Part shown: positions 13,501 through 25,129 of the stretch, piece after piece
Position numbering within the stretch: the stretch's first letter is position 1
How the letters are laid out: every line of letters begins with the position of its first letter
Assembly: GCA_029207755.1 (NCBI GenBank)
Contig: JARCOQ010000008.1
Span: forward strand, 29,377,021-29,441,020
Direction: 5' to 3'
Length of the DNA stretch: 64,000 bases
From: Chamaea fasciata
Taxonomy: Eukaryota; Chordata; Aves; Passeriformes; Sylviidae
The notes under the pieces: model-generated
What the model saw: only the letters and a program-made list of their open reading frames with translations
What the model was told of the DNA's origin: nothing
The model's database searches: none
Translations under genes and position numbers: made by a program

Positions 13501-15051
13501 CAATCTTGTACTGACAGAGCGAGTGGCTGCATGACCTCAGAGAGATGTTCTGCCTGTAACTTCTGTAATTCCTGGTAAGTCTGTTTTGAATTAGAGCCAC
13601 AGAGCACAAGTAAGAATATAAGTCTTGATTTGATTATGTGCAATTCAAATGGAATAAAATCACAACTTATATTAGATCATCATATGCACTTAGCCTTTGC
13701 CCTTCTGAAGGGAGGAGGAACTTTGACAAAGATGGATGCTTTCTTAAACCCCAGATTTATGTATCAAAGAAATGTTTCATTGTGCTCACTTATTTTAGCT
13801 TTAGAATATCAAGTTACTAAAGATATCATTCTCCACAAAGGCCTGACTGTGAGATCACTTAACCTCAACAAATACTGGAGCTAATTTTAATGAAGTAGCT
13901 TGAGCAAAGAATCTGATAGCGGTAACTGAGCTTCGTAATAAAGGATAACAATAGTTTATAAGGCTTGACAAGAACTGCAGAATCAGCTCCATAATTGTAG
14001 TTTTCCCATGTGATCTGTGCTGCTTTCTTTGGGCACGAGTTCTACTCCCTGTCTATGCACAGAGCAGGTACCAGTCCTGCAGAGTTCTATTTTTAGCCCT
14101 TTGCCATTTTTTCTCTCCTGTGATCTTGGGGAGATGGTTAGAAGGCTGACCCAATTCTCCCTGAAGTTAGTAAAATCCTTTTTACTGTTTTCAGTAAGAG
14201 ATGGATCAGGCTTTGAACTTTGTTTCAACATCCCAACTTCCCAGCAGGAGTGTTGGTACAGTCATTTCATCTTTGGTACTGAAGAGTCGAGTCACAACTC
14301 TAAAGAACATCAGAGAAAGCCTAATAAGTCTCCTAAACTTCAGCCTGCAGGCATAATAAGGGATTCGCATCACTCATCTTTAGTCAAGAATATCAGATCT
14401 AAGCTAGTCCTCTTTCCCTCTCTATTCGGTACTTCCTGGCCTCTAGAGATGCCATCTCTTCCATGCCTTTTTCATGGTAAAACCCAGGTGACAAAGACAA
14501 AGCTCTCTGAGTCAACACAGGGAACCTTTGCCTGGAACTGCCTTGCACAGCCCCAGAACTTGGTCAGTACAGACTAGTGCTACCTCATTCCCCTTATCTC
14601 AACATCTGCTTGGGAAATGAAGTCTAGAGTATGTAGTTTGTGTTCAATGTGATCATGGATCATGGCCTGTTCCCCCCCTCATGTTTCTCCTGATGTTTAC
14701 AGCAAAAATCTGTCTCTGGCTGATGGAAATGGCTCACAGCACATTGGAGAACTTGGAGTTACCATGAAAATCCCTCAAATAAAAAAAAACAGCTGTAAAA
14801 TAGTGCGTGGGGCAGATTATTCTGGAAAAAAAATTGTTCAGATTAAGGGCGTGAACTCTGCCCTGGACTACCACTAGACACGGCTATTTGCAATGTAATC
14901 AGCCCAGAAACATGCAACAATAAACTGGCTACATGTGTAGTTCCTAGCAGTAGATGCAAACTACATGGAATAATTTTCTGTAAGAGCACATGGGCCAAAA
15001 CCAAAATGCTGCACTAAATTGATTGGTACCTTAAAAATGTGAGGAAGATCA

Positions 15052-15106
15052 CAAAGATATGTATAGATATATATAGCTATAGATATAGATATACATAAAG
15101 ATATCC
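15052..15106. repeat. Imperfect TA/GATA simple repeat
   Basis: A run of GATATA, TATAGA and related units (for example ATAGATATATATAGCTATAG) forms a degenerate microsatellite. Confidence 0.8.
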
Positions 15107-18100
15107 TTGTGTTTGAAGATCTCATGATTGAAAGAGGTCAGTATGCAAAGATTGGTCTACAAAGATCATTAAGAGTTATGAGGTTGAAGTTGGTTTTATG
15201 CGTGAAATGGTGCAAAGTGTGGAATGCCAGTTAGCAGTTCACTGAGAATTTCAAGGTTTTCATGTGGCAGTTCTCTCATGGGTTAATAAAATATTAAGAA
15301 AAAATGCCACACAACCCTAAAATTTTAGACAGCATATCATATACCATTTTATAACTCATGGATAATCTTTTTTCTGGATCACTTGTGTTATTATTGTTTG
15401 TGAGGAACTAATCTCCGCAGATAAAGAGGAGAGATTATTCATGGGATCTCCATTCTGTAGGGATTAGACATTTTTGGTGTCACTTTCTGCAGGATACTAC
15501 GGAAAGCCTTCATGGGTCTGCAGTTTGCAAAAAGGGGACAGCCATGATTGTCTTTCTAGTAGCAAAACTTTGCTTTTGCAGTTCCATTAGATCTTACCTT
15601 CTTCCGAAATTTTGAATTGTAATGCCAGTTTGCAGATATGCCAGATCCTGTACTCTTGCCAGATCTCAGAAGGGCTGGGAGTCTGAGCTAACCTCTTCTG
15701 GCTGGGGATGGTGGGACAAGGAGGCATTTCATGCTTTTCTTCATTGTTAAAATTAATTCTCTCTTAGATTCTCACCCCGCCTGATCCAGGGTTATGTCAC
15801 ACCAAAAACGTATAAAGTGCTTCAAACAAATAAAATAAGGGTCTGTACCCCAAAGAGCTTACTAACAAGAGAGCAAGCTCAGGATGAAAATGTAGGGAGC
15901 GGGGAGGCAGTGCAGCATTATAGCACCGACCAGGATGAAACTCTCAAGTTCAACAGCGACTTGGTTCAGTGCTTGTAGAGAAATAGATGTGCATGAAAAT
16001 ATTTGATGTGTGTAACAATGCCTGGTATGATTTATGTGCACTTTGGGCAAACAGAGGAGAAGCAGAGCAAGCCCTCAGCAAATGTGTAACCTCTGGTTTA
16101 TTTGGCCTGTTCTGTGTGTACATCTCGATAGCTGACAAGAGAGGACAGTCCTTTGATAAGCACATCAAGCTCAGGAGGTCAAGGCAAGGGTGGGTAACTC
16201 CCAAATGTGGCTGCTTCTCTGAAATGTATCTAAATCTCTTAAATCTGCAACAGTGTGCTGGAAATCTCTCAGCACCAGGCCTTCCTTCTAGAAGGCCAGG
16301 AATATAACCATTGGTTGTTTTTTCTGTCATAAACTGCACCTGTTTTTAAAATCCAGACACTTACCTGTGACCTCAGTGGACAAAGACAGAAAAAGAGGTG
16401 AAGAAAAATTCTCCATACTCAAAATGCACTGTGTTCAAGCCTTTTGTGCATGACACATTTATGCAAGCACATCCAAAATTAGGTATGCATTCTTCAGAGA
16501 AGCATCCCTGTATGCTGACAGTGCCTGTCACAGCCCAGGGAAAACACGGAGTGTGGCTCCTTCCACACCCAATCAGCTTCCCTACAGAAAATCCCCTTTG
16601 CCTTCGGAGAGCCTTGTGCAATGCAAAGGGGCTACTACATCTTTTATTGTCTGTGCGAGTGGGGGCAGAGCCTCTGTTAAGACCAGTCTCATTTTTACTC
16701 CCCCAAAGTCTAGGGTCCAGCCTACACCCTTTTCCCCAGCGTATTTACATCGAGTCATTGTATCAGTGAACTCTTCTCATCCACAGGAAACTCAACATAG
16801 CACGTGTTGGAGTCAGTAAACTGCAATGGCTTTCAGCAGAGAAGGACCTAAATGTGCTAGAGACAAATGCAGCAAATCTGTGTCCATACTGTATTTCAAC
16901 AAAACTGTTTTGTGTCCCAAATCTGTGCCACAAGGAGAGAGAGAAAGCATTCACAAATACACTAAATAATACATACAAAAGCAGGAACAATCTTCTGCTC
17001 AGGGAGCTGGACTGGTGTGTGAGTTGTTGCAGTGGTAATGTGTGAAAAACCCTGCAGTGGACTAGACTTTGAAAAACTGTGCTAGCTTTGGCATCTGCTC
17101 CAAATGCTATTGGAAGAGGATCATTCAGAAAGGATACTCTTAAGCGAAACTGGACCCTAATTCAGATCACATTAAATGGAACTTTTTTTTACAAACTCTG
17201 AACTAAAGAGGTTTCCAAAAAATGATTATTAAAACATAAAAATTTGTTGCTGTTAACAGCCTAACCATTATAGCAGTAGCCTGCAAGTGAGGGAATAAAA
17301 ATTTACTATTGGTAACAAAACTGTCTCAAATATGTTCTTCACAGTCCAAAAGAAGAAATGCAAATACTGGATATTTATAGTCAGCCCTCAGAAACTGGGA
17401 AAATGAACAGTGAGTGAGATGTTTTCTTTTTGCTTTTTATAACTGGAAATATTTTCCCCCATTAAACACTTGGAGGTCAGTGCTTCATCTCTGTATTGAA
17501 CATTTTCTCTAACAACAACTGTTGACTGCAGCAGGATATTATCTAAGTAGGAACAACATGGCTTGATTCATGGCTTTTTATTTTTTGACAGTGTTCGTGT
17601 CAATGCTCAGAAGTACGTGTGTGTCCACAGTGTTCAAAGGTGTTTTGTGTATATACATCAAGTTAATGCTTTTTTAAATTGAGGAGGATTTTGGCAAGGA
17701 AGGTGCCACAATTCTGCTATGGAAGCAGAGGTAAAAATTCCCAGTGAGAGCGGTCTCAAGCCAATACCAAGCAGTTCCGAAGACCTAGCCCAGTAACGGA
17801 CACACCCTTAAGCTGATATGTTTGTCTCTCCTTATTTTTGTTAAGTGTTGAATACCAAAGAGCTGTTGGCCTCATCTTGAGTGAAGAAAGCTTCTATATG
17901 ACAGCAAGGGCTGGCTCTGTTTAGTTTGCTAAACGTAGCTGACTAGGGCATAGCTCTGTGGTTCTGGAGAAGATGACTGCACTCACTTTCCATTTCTCCT
18001 GTTACTCATGAGACTCTGGTGTATTAGTTGAGCGGTGTTTTCCAGAGATGTGAAAAAGAGAGAGAAAGAATGGGCAGGTAGCTTGAAACCTGAGGTAAGT

Positions 18101-18904
18101 TGGATGGAGTTCCCCTCTCTAACTTGACAGTCTGTCACCTCTTGGGTACATTCATTTGCTTCTGCATTCTTCAGTTCCCTCTCTGGAAAGTAGGAGTCAT
18201 ACACCTCATATCATAAAGGCCATGGCTGTGGGTAAATCTGTTCAGGACAGGGCAGTGTTCAAATTCTTGTGTAATGCAGGGCAGGTACATGCCCTGGGCA
18301 AACTGGAAATGAGCATTACATACTGGCAGCTGTGAGCAAATCACATGGACTCACTCCATCTAGAAATATGACGCCGAACAGTAGGCAAGAGGAAAAAACC
18401 ATAGAAGGAGCTTGAAGACATGGTCTATCTCACAAAAGCCAGTGGAAGGCCAATATTCCTTGGGGCTGAGACATCTCTGGCTAACATGATTACATGCAGT
18501 AATGTGAGAGCAGTTGGGGGAGCATTGCAGCGAGCTGGTGGCTGAGTGTCACATGAGGCACTGTAACCTTCTGAGCTGGTGAGTCCCACTTGCTTCATTG
18601 CATTACCTTTGAGAAATTGCAGGGAACTTGGAAACAAACAAGTGGGAAGTCTTATTGCTGTGCCTGGCAGGACTGGGTTGGGGTGGTGTGTTTCAAATAA
18701 GAAATTATTTCATGTGTACTCAGGGATTAGTCTACGTGGCTCTATACGTTCTGCTTTCACAGATGGCACTAGGAAATATTGCTATTGTTTTAAAACTCTG
18801 GTTATCACTTGCTTTCATGCCTTAAGGAGAAAGAGCCTCTTTCAGGGGTTTACTTGCCACAGTTCTATTACTCATACTGTGTTTCTTGCTTTGTTTGCTG
18901 GTAG

Positions 18905-19096
18905 AATACATACACCAATGCAGACAAGCTCTTGGAGGCTGCAGAGCAGTTGGCTCAGACTGGGGAATGTGACCCTGAAGAAATCTATAAAGCAGCCCGG
19001 CATCTGGAAGTTCGGATTCAGGACTTTGTCCGGAGGGTGGAACAGAGGAAACTTCTCTTGGACATGTCAGTCTCCTTCCATACCCACACTAAAGAG
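18905..19096 (+). CDS. KALRN: KALRN exon: end of spectrin repeat 4, start of repeat 5
   Basis: This 192-nt exon encodes 64 residues, starting NTYTNADKLLEAAEQ and ending MSVSFHTHTKE. The acceptor is TTTGCTGGTAG and the donor GAG|GTAAGA; both ends are phase 0. The first part (NADKLLEAAEQLAQTG) is the end of helix B of repeat 4. DPEEIYKAARHLEVRIQDF is helix C, and the stretch through LLLDMSVSFHTHTKE leads into helix A of repeat 5. The segment EIYKAARHLEVRIQDFV fits kalirin better than TRIO as I recall them. A UGCAUG motif lies nine bases past the donor (19,105-19,110), a possible Rbfox site. The next exon continues LWTWMED in phase. The + frame ORF that opens at 18,579 across this region reads a different frame and is not the gene. 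Confidence 0.97.
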
Positions 19097-19104
19097 GTAA
19101 GATG

Positions 19105-19110
19105 TGCATG
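19105..19110 (+). promoter_or_regulatory. UGCAUG motif just past the repeat 4/5 exon donor
   Basis: An exact TGCATG lies 9-14 nt into the intron after GAG|GTAAGA. Rbfox splicing factors bind (U)GCAUG, and sites downstream of an exon usually favour its inclusion in neurons and muscle. Position is the only evidence here. Confidence 0.35.
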
Positions 19111-20607
19111 AGGGAATTTTGCTGTGTATTGTAGAGTGCTGCCAGAAGCTGTCTCTGAAAACTCAGATCACAGAGAAAAGGTGTTTTCACCACACAGGGC
19201 TGATATTATCCAGTTCACTTTATCCATATGAGTAACTTGTAAAGAGGAAATAAAATATGAATCAGACATATGAATGTTACAGTACAGTAAAATATAGCGA
19301 CACCATATCGAGTGGTGCTTAATCACAACTAGAATGTATTGTTAGAAAGCAAGAATTCTCTTGTAAGAACGTGAGTTGATATTAACACTTTAAGTATAAA
19401 CATGCCAGCAGCATGATCCTCTGAGGATTCCATTTAAATGTACTGTTAATTAATTTATCCAATATCATTATGTGTTACTAGAAATCTCACATTGCCTAAT
19501 GAGGCAGACTTGACTTTTCAAAACAATTGTTGAAGAAAAAACAGCCACATACTGATACAGTGAATCAGTGAGGGGTCTGAATAAATGTTGTTTAGTGTAA
19601 TTGAAAAATATCCAGAGATAAGACTGACTTGCCAGAGGAGAGACAGTGGACAGGACATCAAATGGGAGGCCACTGGGGATGTAATTAAAGCATACTTCAC
19701 ATTTTCTGCAGTCCAAAGGCCATTCAATGGTGAGTGACTTTTAAAGATAGTGGTTCTGCTGGAAGAGATGAAATTAGTCAGGATGGTTGTTTTCATGCTC
19801 TGCAGCATGTGTTTGCAAAAGCACACTTGATCAGGAAGATACTCTGAGAAGCTGAAAGCTTTGCCTGTGCATGTTGATTTACATGTTACAAGCAAGTTGC
19901 ATATATCAAGCTTCAGCATGTTGGGGAGCCCCTGAAGCAGAAGGTACATACATACATTTATTTTTATGTGTATGGAAGATGGAGTTTACAGCACGTACAT
20001 TGTAGCTGTTGGTACAGGAAGGTTTTCCTTTTACATCCTGCTTGTGCAATATACTGAAATATAGTTAACTTTCAGCTTGTGGATAATGCTATTGTTCCCA
20101 GAGTTACTCAAACACTTGAAGCTATGTTGGTTTGCTACTGGGGAAACTTAATTGGTTATTTCCTCAGTAAAAATTATTTCATAACAGTTTCCTCTGTGAT
20201 TAACCTTGATTCACCTATGCAGGTGATGACTAGTTAAAAAAAGATAGTTACTGGTATTGTGTAGCCTATTTTGGCTTTGGGAAATGAAGCCTCCCTTTGT
20301 GAAGGGATAGGGAGTGCAGTGCATTATACTTTGCCTGCTCTACACATCTGGTATTAATGAGCTCTGTTTTGGTGAATAAAAATGCAGAAGTATAAAAAAA
20401 TTCACATTTTTTAAAAAAATATTTTAAAAACCAGTCTTCTGTGATAACATCAATGCTGTTCTCTAGATGTTAAGAGTAAAAGGCTAAGTCTTTGCCTCAT
20501 TAATGTTTTCCCATGAGACAGATTGGTTCTGTGATTTTTTTTGGAAAGTTCATTAATTAATTCATGTCATTTTTAAGGAGATCCAGAGTGGACAGATTCT
20601 GGGTGCC

Positions 20608-20658
20608 TCTCTCCTATAAAGGTCCCTTCCAACTCAAACTGTTCTATGATTCTGTGAC
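20608..20658 (+). mobile_element. CR1 LINE 3' end fragment
   Basis: The sequence CTATAAAGGTCCCTTCCAAC followed by TCAAACTGTTCTATGATTC and TGTGAC is the typical 3' terminus of sauropsid CR1 retrotransposons. Only the 3' end is recognisable, as in the usual 5'-truncated copies. It is inserted in sense relative to KALRN. Confidence 0.85.
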
Positions 20659-21399
20659 TCCCTCTCCAGAGGTTCAAGTCAAGGGAGCTGTAGCCCTGCT
20701 GGGACAACAGCAAAGTCAGGGTGGACACAGGAATCCACATCCATCATAACTAATGACAGCCGTTGGGCTGGGTTGATAAAGTTGTTCAGTCTCCAAGAGT
20801 TCCCCAAAGTCTGAGGATGCCCAGGAGCTCTGTGAGGGGAAGATTTCATTTACTTACCCCTGTGTTAATTCACTTCTTTAGGGCCCAAACACTGATTTTC
20901 TGTAGGTTCAGGGGTGTTCACTGTGTGCCATCGCCTGGCTCCTTCAATGACTTGTTTCTGCGCTGTTGAAACCCACACGACTCAGTGTCTTGGGGGTTTT
21001 TGCCAAAACTATTAAGTGAGGAAGTTGCTGTGGTTTAGGTGTTTGTCTGCCAGCTGTGGGAATCCCCACAGACAGTGAAATAACAAAAGACTGCCAGGGG
21101 GGAATTGGTGCAAAGCGGAAAGTGCTACAACAGGAGAGCCTTGGCACTTGCTTATATCTGTATGTGCCTTTTTATGCTATAAATAGATTGGTTTAGGTAG
21201 AAATGAGTCATTGCTTGGCCTTGCTTGACCCTTCTTGCGTATTGTAAAATTAATGAACGTTCAAGTTAATGAACGTAATTGTCATTCTTCAATATGAACA
21301 GTAAAAGAGGTATGTTTAAATAATAACAGATCAATTTAAATCACAGCAGATGTCAAGGCAAAGAATTCTTTTGCTGCAGAAGCAGTAAAATAATGGGAT

Positions 21400-21461
21400 C
21401 CCACTATTTTAATGGATCTGAGGTCCATGTCCCACTATTTTAATGGACCTGAGGTCCATTT
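21400..21461. repeat. Tandem duplication of a 31-bp palindromic unit
   Basis: Units at 21,400-21,430 and 21,431-21,461 are identical at 29 of 31 positions. The second contains a perfect inverted repeat, AATGGACCT-G-AGGTCCATT (21,442-21,460). The first carries the same palindrome with small mismatches. Confidence 0.9.
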
Positions 21462-24400
21462 CTGGTGTTTACCAGGAGCCATCCAGTCCTCCCTTGCCCT
21501 CCTACCTGCCATGCTGGGCCTGAGGCTGGACTTGCTATGACCATCCAAACCCATCACCTGAGAGTGTCTTGGAGTAAGGAGAAAGCACTTTGGTAGCCAT
21601 GTTAACCTATTTAACAACTGACATATTTCGCATTATTCTAGAAGACGTTATCACTTACTTAATAATACCCATCGTTATTAATTTCATCCTTTGTAGTTCT
21701 TAAAACTATTTCTTAAACTATGAGCAGCTCTTTCTCTTATGTCTTTGCAAATGGAAAAACTTTCCCTTTCCCTCTTTTTTTGGCCCTGATGATGGGAACT
21801 ATGGCCTAGATAATTTTTCATCTAAGTTTCACAAATTCTCATTATTTCATGTTGTATTAATCTATTGAGACACAACTGGTGAAATGGGAAATTAAGTGGA
21901 AAGAATTAGTCTTACTGACACTTTTTCTTTTTTTGAAAATACTCTAAATATCTTCCTGCAATGAACATGTTTCTTCTGACGGTCTTCCTAGCACAAGTCA
22001 GTTGTGTTTCTGATGTGGTAATTCCCAGGTGTGGATGAGTTCACTGACTGTGAACTTCTCACTGCTTCACCTGTACTCTGCCCACCTCTTCATCTCCACA
22101 TGCTCAGATTCCCACCATCTGAGAAACTTTTGACTGCTCCTACATTTTTTCTCTTGTCAAAGAAACGTTCCCTTTTGTAGTCAGTCTTCCCGTATTTTCT
22201 TCAGGACAATAGGTAGTGCTGAATTAGGGAGTCATTTAAATCTAGATATCCCCGTGTGTAATGTAAGTTCGGAGTGGCTTTTTTGTACTACAGCAGACTT
22301 GAACCACTGCTTATTTCATGTGAAAGCATTAAAGAGGATCCCTTCTGCTAAACGCTGACTCATACAGTTGAAGGAATATCAAAAACACAGTCAATTTAGC
22401 ATAACACTAATTTTCATGGGTTTTTTAACTGACCTTATTGAACAATACACACAGTAGGCTGAAACAAGGACTTTTTGGTGTGGTAATAACACTTTGGAGG
22501 CATAAATTTGAAGCAGTCCTGTAAGTGATTGTTGGTGACAACTCTTGAGTAATGTAGCTGTCCTACTGCCATGCCTATAAATGAGATTTTGTGTGTCCCA
22601 CTGTCCTATAGCATTCATTACACTTTTCTAGTTTGTAGTCAATATTTTTGTACCCTTTTGGACCAAGGTATTTCTGATGGTGTGAGCAGAAACCTGGTAC
22701 CATGGGGATCAAATCCAATTATCTGTATGGCAGGGTAAAGTTATAAATTATTATCACTGGGATAAATGCATTCAACAGACTCATACCTGAATAATTTCTC
22801 TCAGGATTAAGTGTAATTGAATTTAGGTTCTTTCTTCAAATCTGAATCAATTATTGTCAGGATTATCAGATCTTGCACTTTTATCACAAATCTCATGATA
22901 GTTGATGTTTTTCTGTGAACTTTTGGCTTTAGGATCAAACGATGATAGAGGATTCATGGCTGGCATTTGATTTTGTTTAAAAGAGAATATTTTTTGAGCT
23001 TTCTCAAGAAGAGGTTGTAGATGTCATAAAATCACACCCTGAAGACACAAAACCGTCAAGAAATAAAAGAAAAGCATCTTGCAATTCATTGACTGAATCT
23101 TAATATTTCAATGTCTTGCAGTTTTATACTTAAGATTCTGCAGTGTATTTTACATTTCCAAGTATTAAAATATAGACACAAAAGAGCACTGTGACCACTT
23201 CTATATCATTAAAATTTTTAAAATCCTCTTGCATAATGAAGTGATGACTTAGGCTGTGTTACTTCTTGTATTGGCTGGTGACACAGTTGCTAACTTAGGA
23301 ATAAGAGGAACTTCACTGAATTTAGATCCATTTATAGTATATGGGCCTTAACTAAACTATAAGACAGTTCTGCAATTGTTTCATAGTTCTTTGGGGCATG
23401 AAAAGCATGTCTTACCACCTCTAGGTTTCTCATGTCTCAGTGGGCCTCAGATTACCAGTTCTATGTTGAGTCCATGAAAAAGACAGAGAGGCAGAGAATT
23501 GTGTTTTCAGATCGTGTGCCCTGTGCTTTGTTGTTCTTTAGTGGGTCAGAAGAGCAGGAGGACGAGGGTCTCAGTGCAGGCACTTCCATGTGGAACCTGC
23601 CGTGTCTACCTGACCCAAAGAATGGGGGATGAGTATGCTCAGAAAATATTTAATGTTGAGAAAAATGAACTGCCAGATTCCTATCAGGTTACCATGAACA
23701 TGTGCAAACTGGAACTTGGCAGAGGTCTTCTGAGTGACCAAATTTGGGAAAATTTTCACATGAATGACATAATGTGTATTCTTGCCATCAAGGCTAAGCC
23801 CTGCAAAATTTCAAACTCTTGCTTAAAAGCATGGAGGGTCTGGAGCATCTCATTTGAACAGAAATGAAACTAACATAGGCAAAGTACCTTTTTTGTCCCT
23901 TCCTCTCATTCTGGCCCTTTTACCTCATAATTGAAGTTCAGCCTTAGGCAGACACCCGGTATGGAAAGTTTCACTCTGAAAATGTTGTCTGATAGTGCCA
24001 TGAGAAATTGAGAGCTGAGTCCTGGACCATTAAGGGTCAGAGAGCTTCCTGTATTATAACCTATATTGTTCGTGGTCAGCAGGTCACCTTGGTCACCCCA
24101 CAGACATCAGTGGGGTTACTCAGCTGGGTAATGGAGTGGGTCTGCCCTATCAGTCAGAAACAGTAACAGTGTTTTATTGCAGGCACTGCTAACTTAATTT
24201 TTCTTGATAACCAAGACCTGTGAAATTAAATTTTCTCTACTTGGGTTGAATATTGTGATTAGGGATTATTTCAGTGTAGATCACTGATTCTGACAGGGCT
24301 TGTTCTTCACTTCAAGGCAGAGCTGCTGGGATGCAGGGAGCAGAAAGCTCACGGGACTGAGGTCAGCTGCTATTGACTCCCATCAGAAGAGCTGACAGAA

Positions 24401-25057
24401 TGTATCGAAGTTAATCATGGAGCAAACATGACAGTGGTTCTGGGATATATCCTGTAATCCTGTCACTCACTGTGAATTGACACAGGAATCAAAGTTAATG
24501 TTACTGAACTTAAAAATTTGGTTTTTGACTTTTACTGCTCATATTGACTTTCCAGAGCAATCGCCCACTAGATAATAAAGATTTGTGATGCAGGGGATAT
24601 TCAGTTTAGCAACTCCACTTGCTGGCAACTTCTGGAACTTCTGAAAAGGTCTTGTTCTCTGGACATGTATTTGTCTTACACACTGCTCCTGTCCTGGACA
24701 GCACTTTTGTTCCTTTTCTCATATTATGGCCAAATGTCAAAAAAAGAGAAAGCATATAACATTAAAATTACCCAAACTGGCTCACTGAACATAAAATATT
24801 CACTGAGTGGCCAATTCACACCCCAGCATTTTCAGTGTTAGAATGAAGCACTGTGTGTCTTGTTCAAAAGCTAGAAATTTTGTGCTTCACTGTGATAATA
24901 TTAACAGCTGAGATAGATGCACAACAGCATGTAAAATCAAACTTTGAAAGTATCTGCCCCTCCTCTCAACAGCAGAGCTGTGAAACATCAAATCTTATCC
25001 CTAATATTAGTATGATCATGATTTTTGCTGGGAGCTGAATCTGTGTGGTGGTGGTGC

Positions 25058-25129
25058 CAGATGGATGGTTAGACTTAGTGATCTTAAAAGTCTTTTCCAA
25101 CTTTAGTGATTCTGTGATTCTGTGATTCT
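25058..25129 (+). mobile_element. CR1 LINE 3' end fragment with tandem 8-mer tail
   Basis: GGTTAGACTTAGTGATCTTA, then AAAGTCTTTTCCAACTTTAG, then three GATTCTGT-type units form a classic CR1 3' end and terminal microsatellite. 5'-truncated and in sense with the gene. The upstream edge is approximate. Confidence 0.88.

Larger units (their letters stand above)
1..18904 (+). other. KALRN: KALRN intron (3' part), upstream of the repeat 4/5 exon
   Basis: This is more than 18.9 kb of intron ending in the acceptor TGGTAG. I looked for the preceding exon (expected to encode VLDWIENHGEAF... ending at FEEVAQ) and saw nothing like it, so it probably lies to the left of the window. The sequence is AT-rich with few repeats. 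Items of note are a CpG-rich islet at 3,240-3,680, a perfect 20-bp palindrome at 7,570-7,589, an A run at 9,168-9,181, an AT-rich stretch at 12,720-13,090 that looks like a conserved non-coding element, and a TA/GATA-rich patch at 15,052-15,106. Two long single-frame ORFs (11,743-12,294 and 14,017-14,577) show no recognisable domain. Confidence 0.85.

Noticed and set aside
14017..14577. 186-codon ORF on the + strand
   Set aside because: The translation resembles no family I know and has no splice or promoter context; treated as chance.
23499..23867. 122-codon + strand ORF that looked like a possible processed pseudogene
   Set aside because: No identifiable parent protein, no poly-A tail or duplicated flanks.
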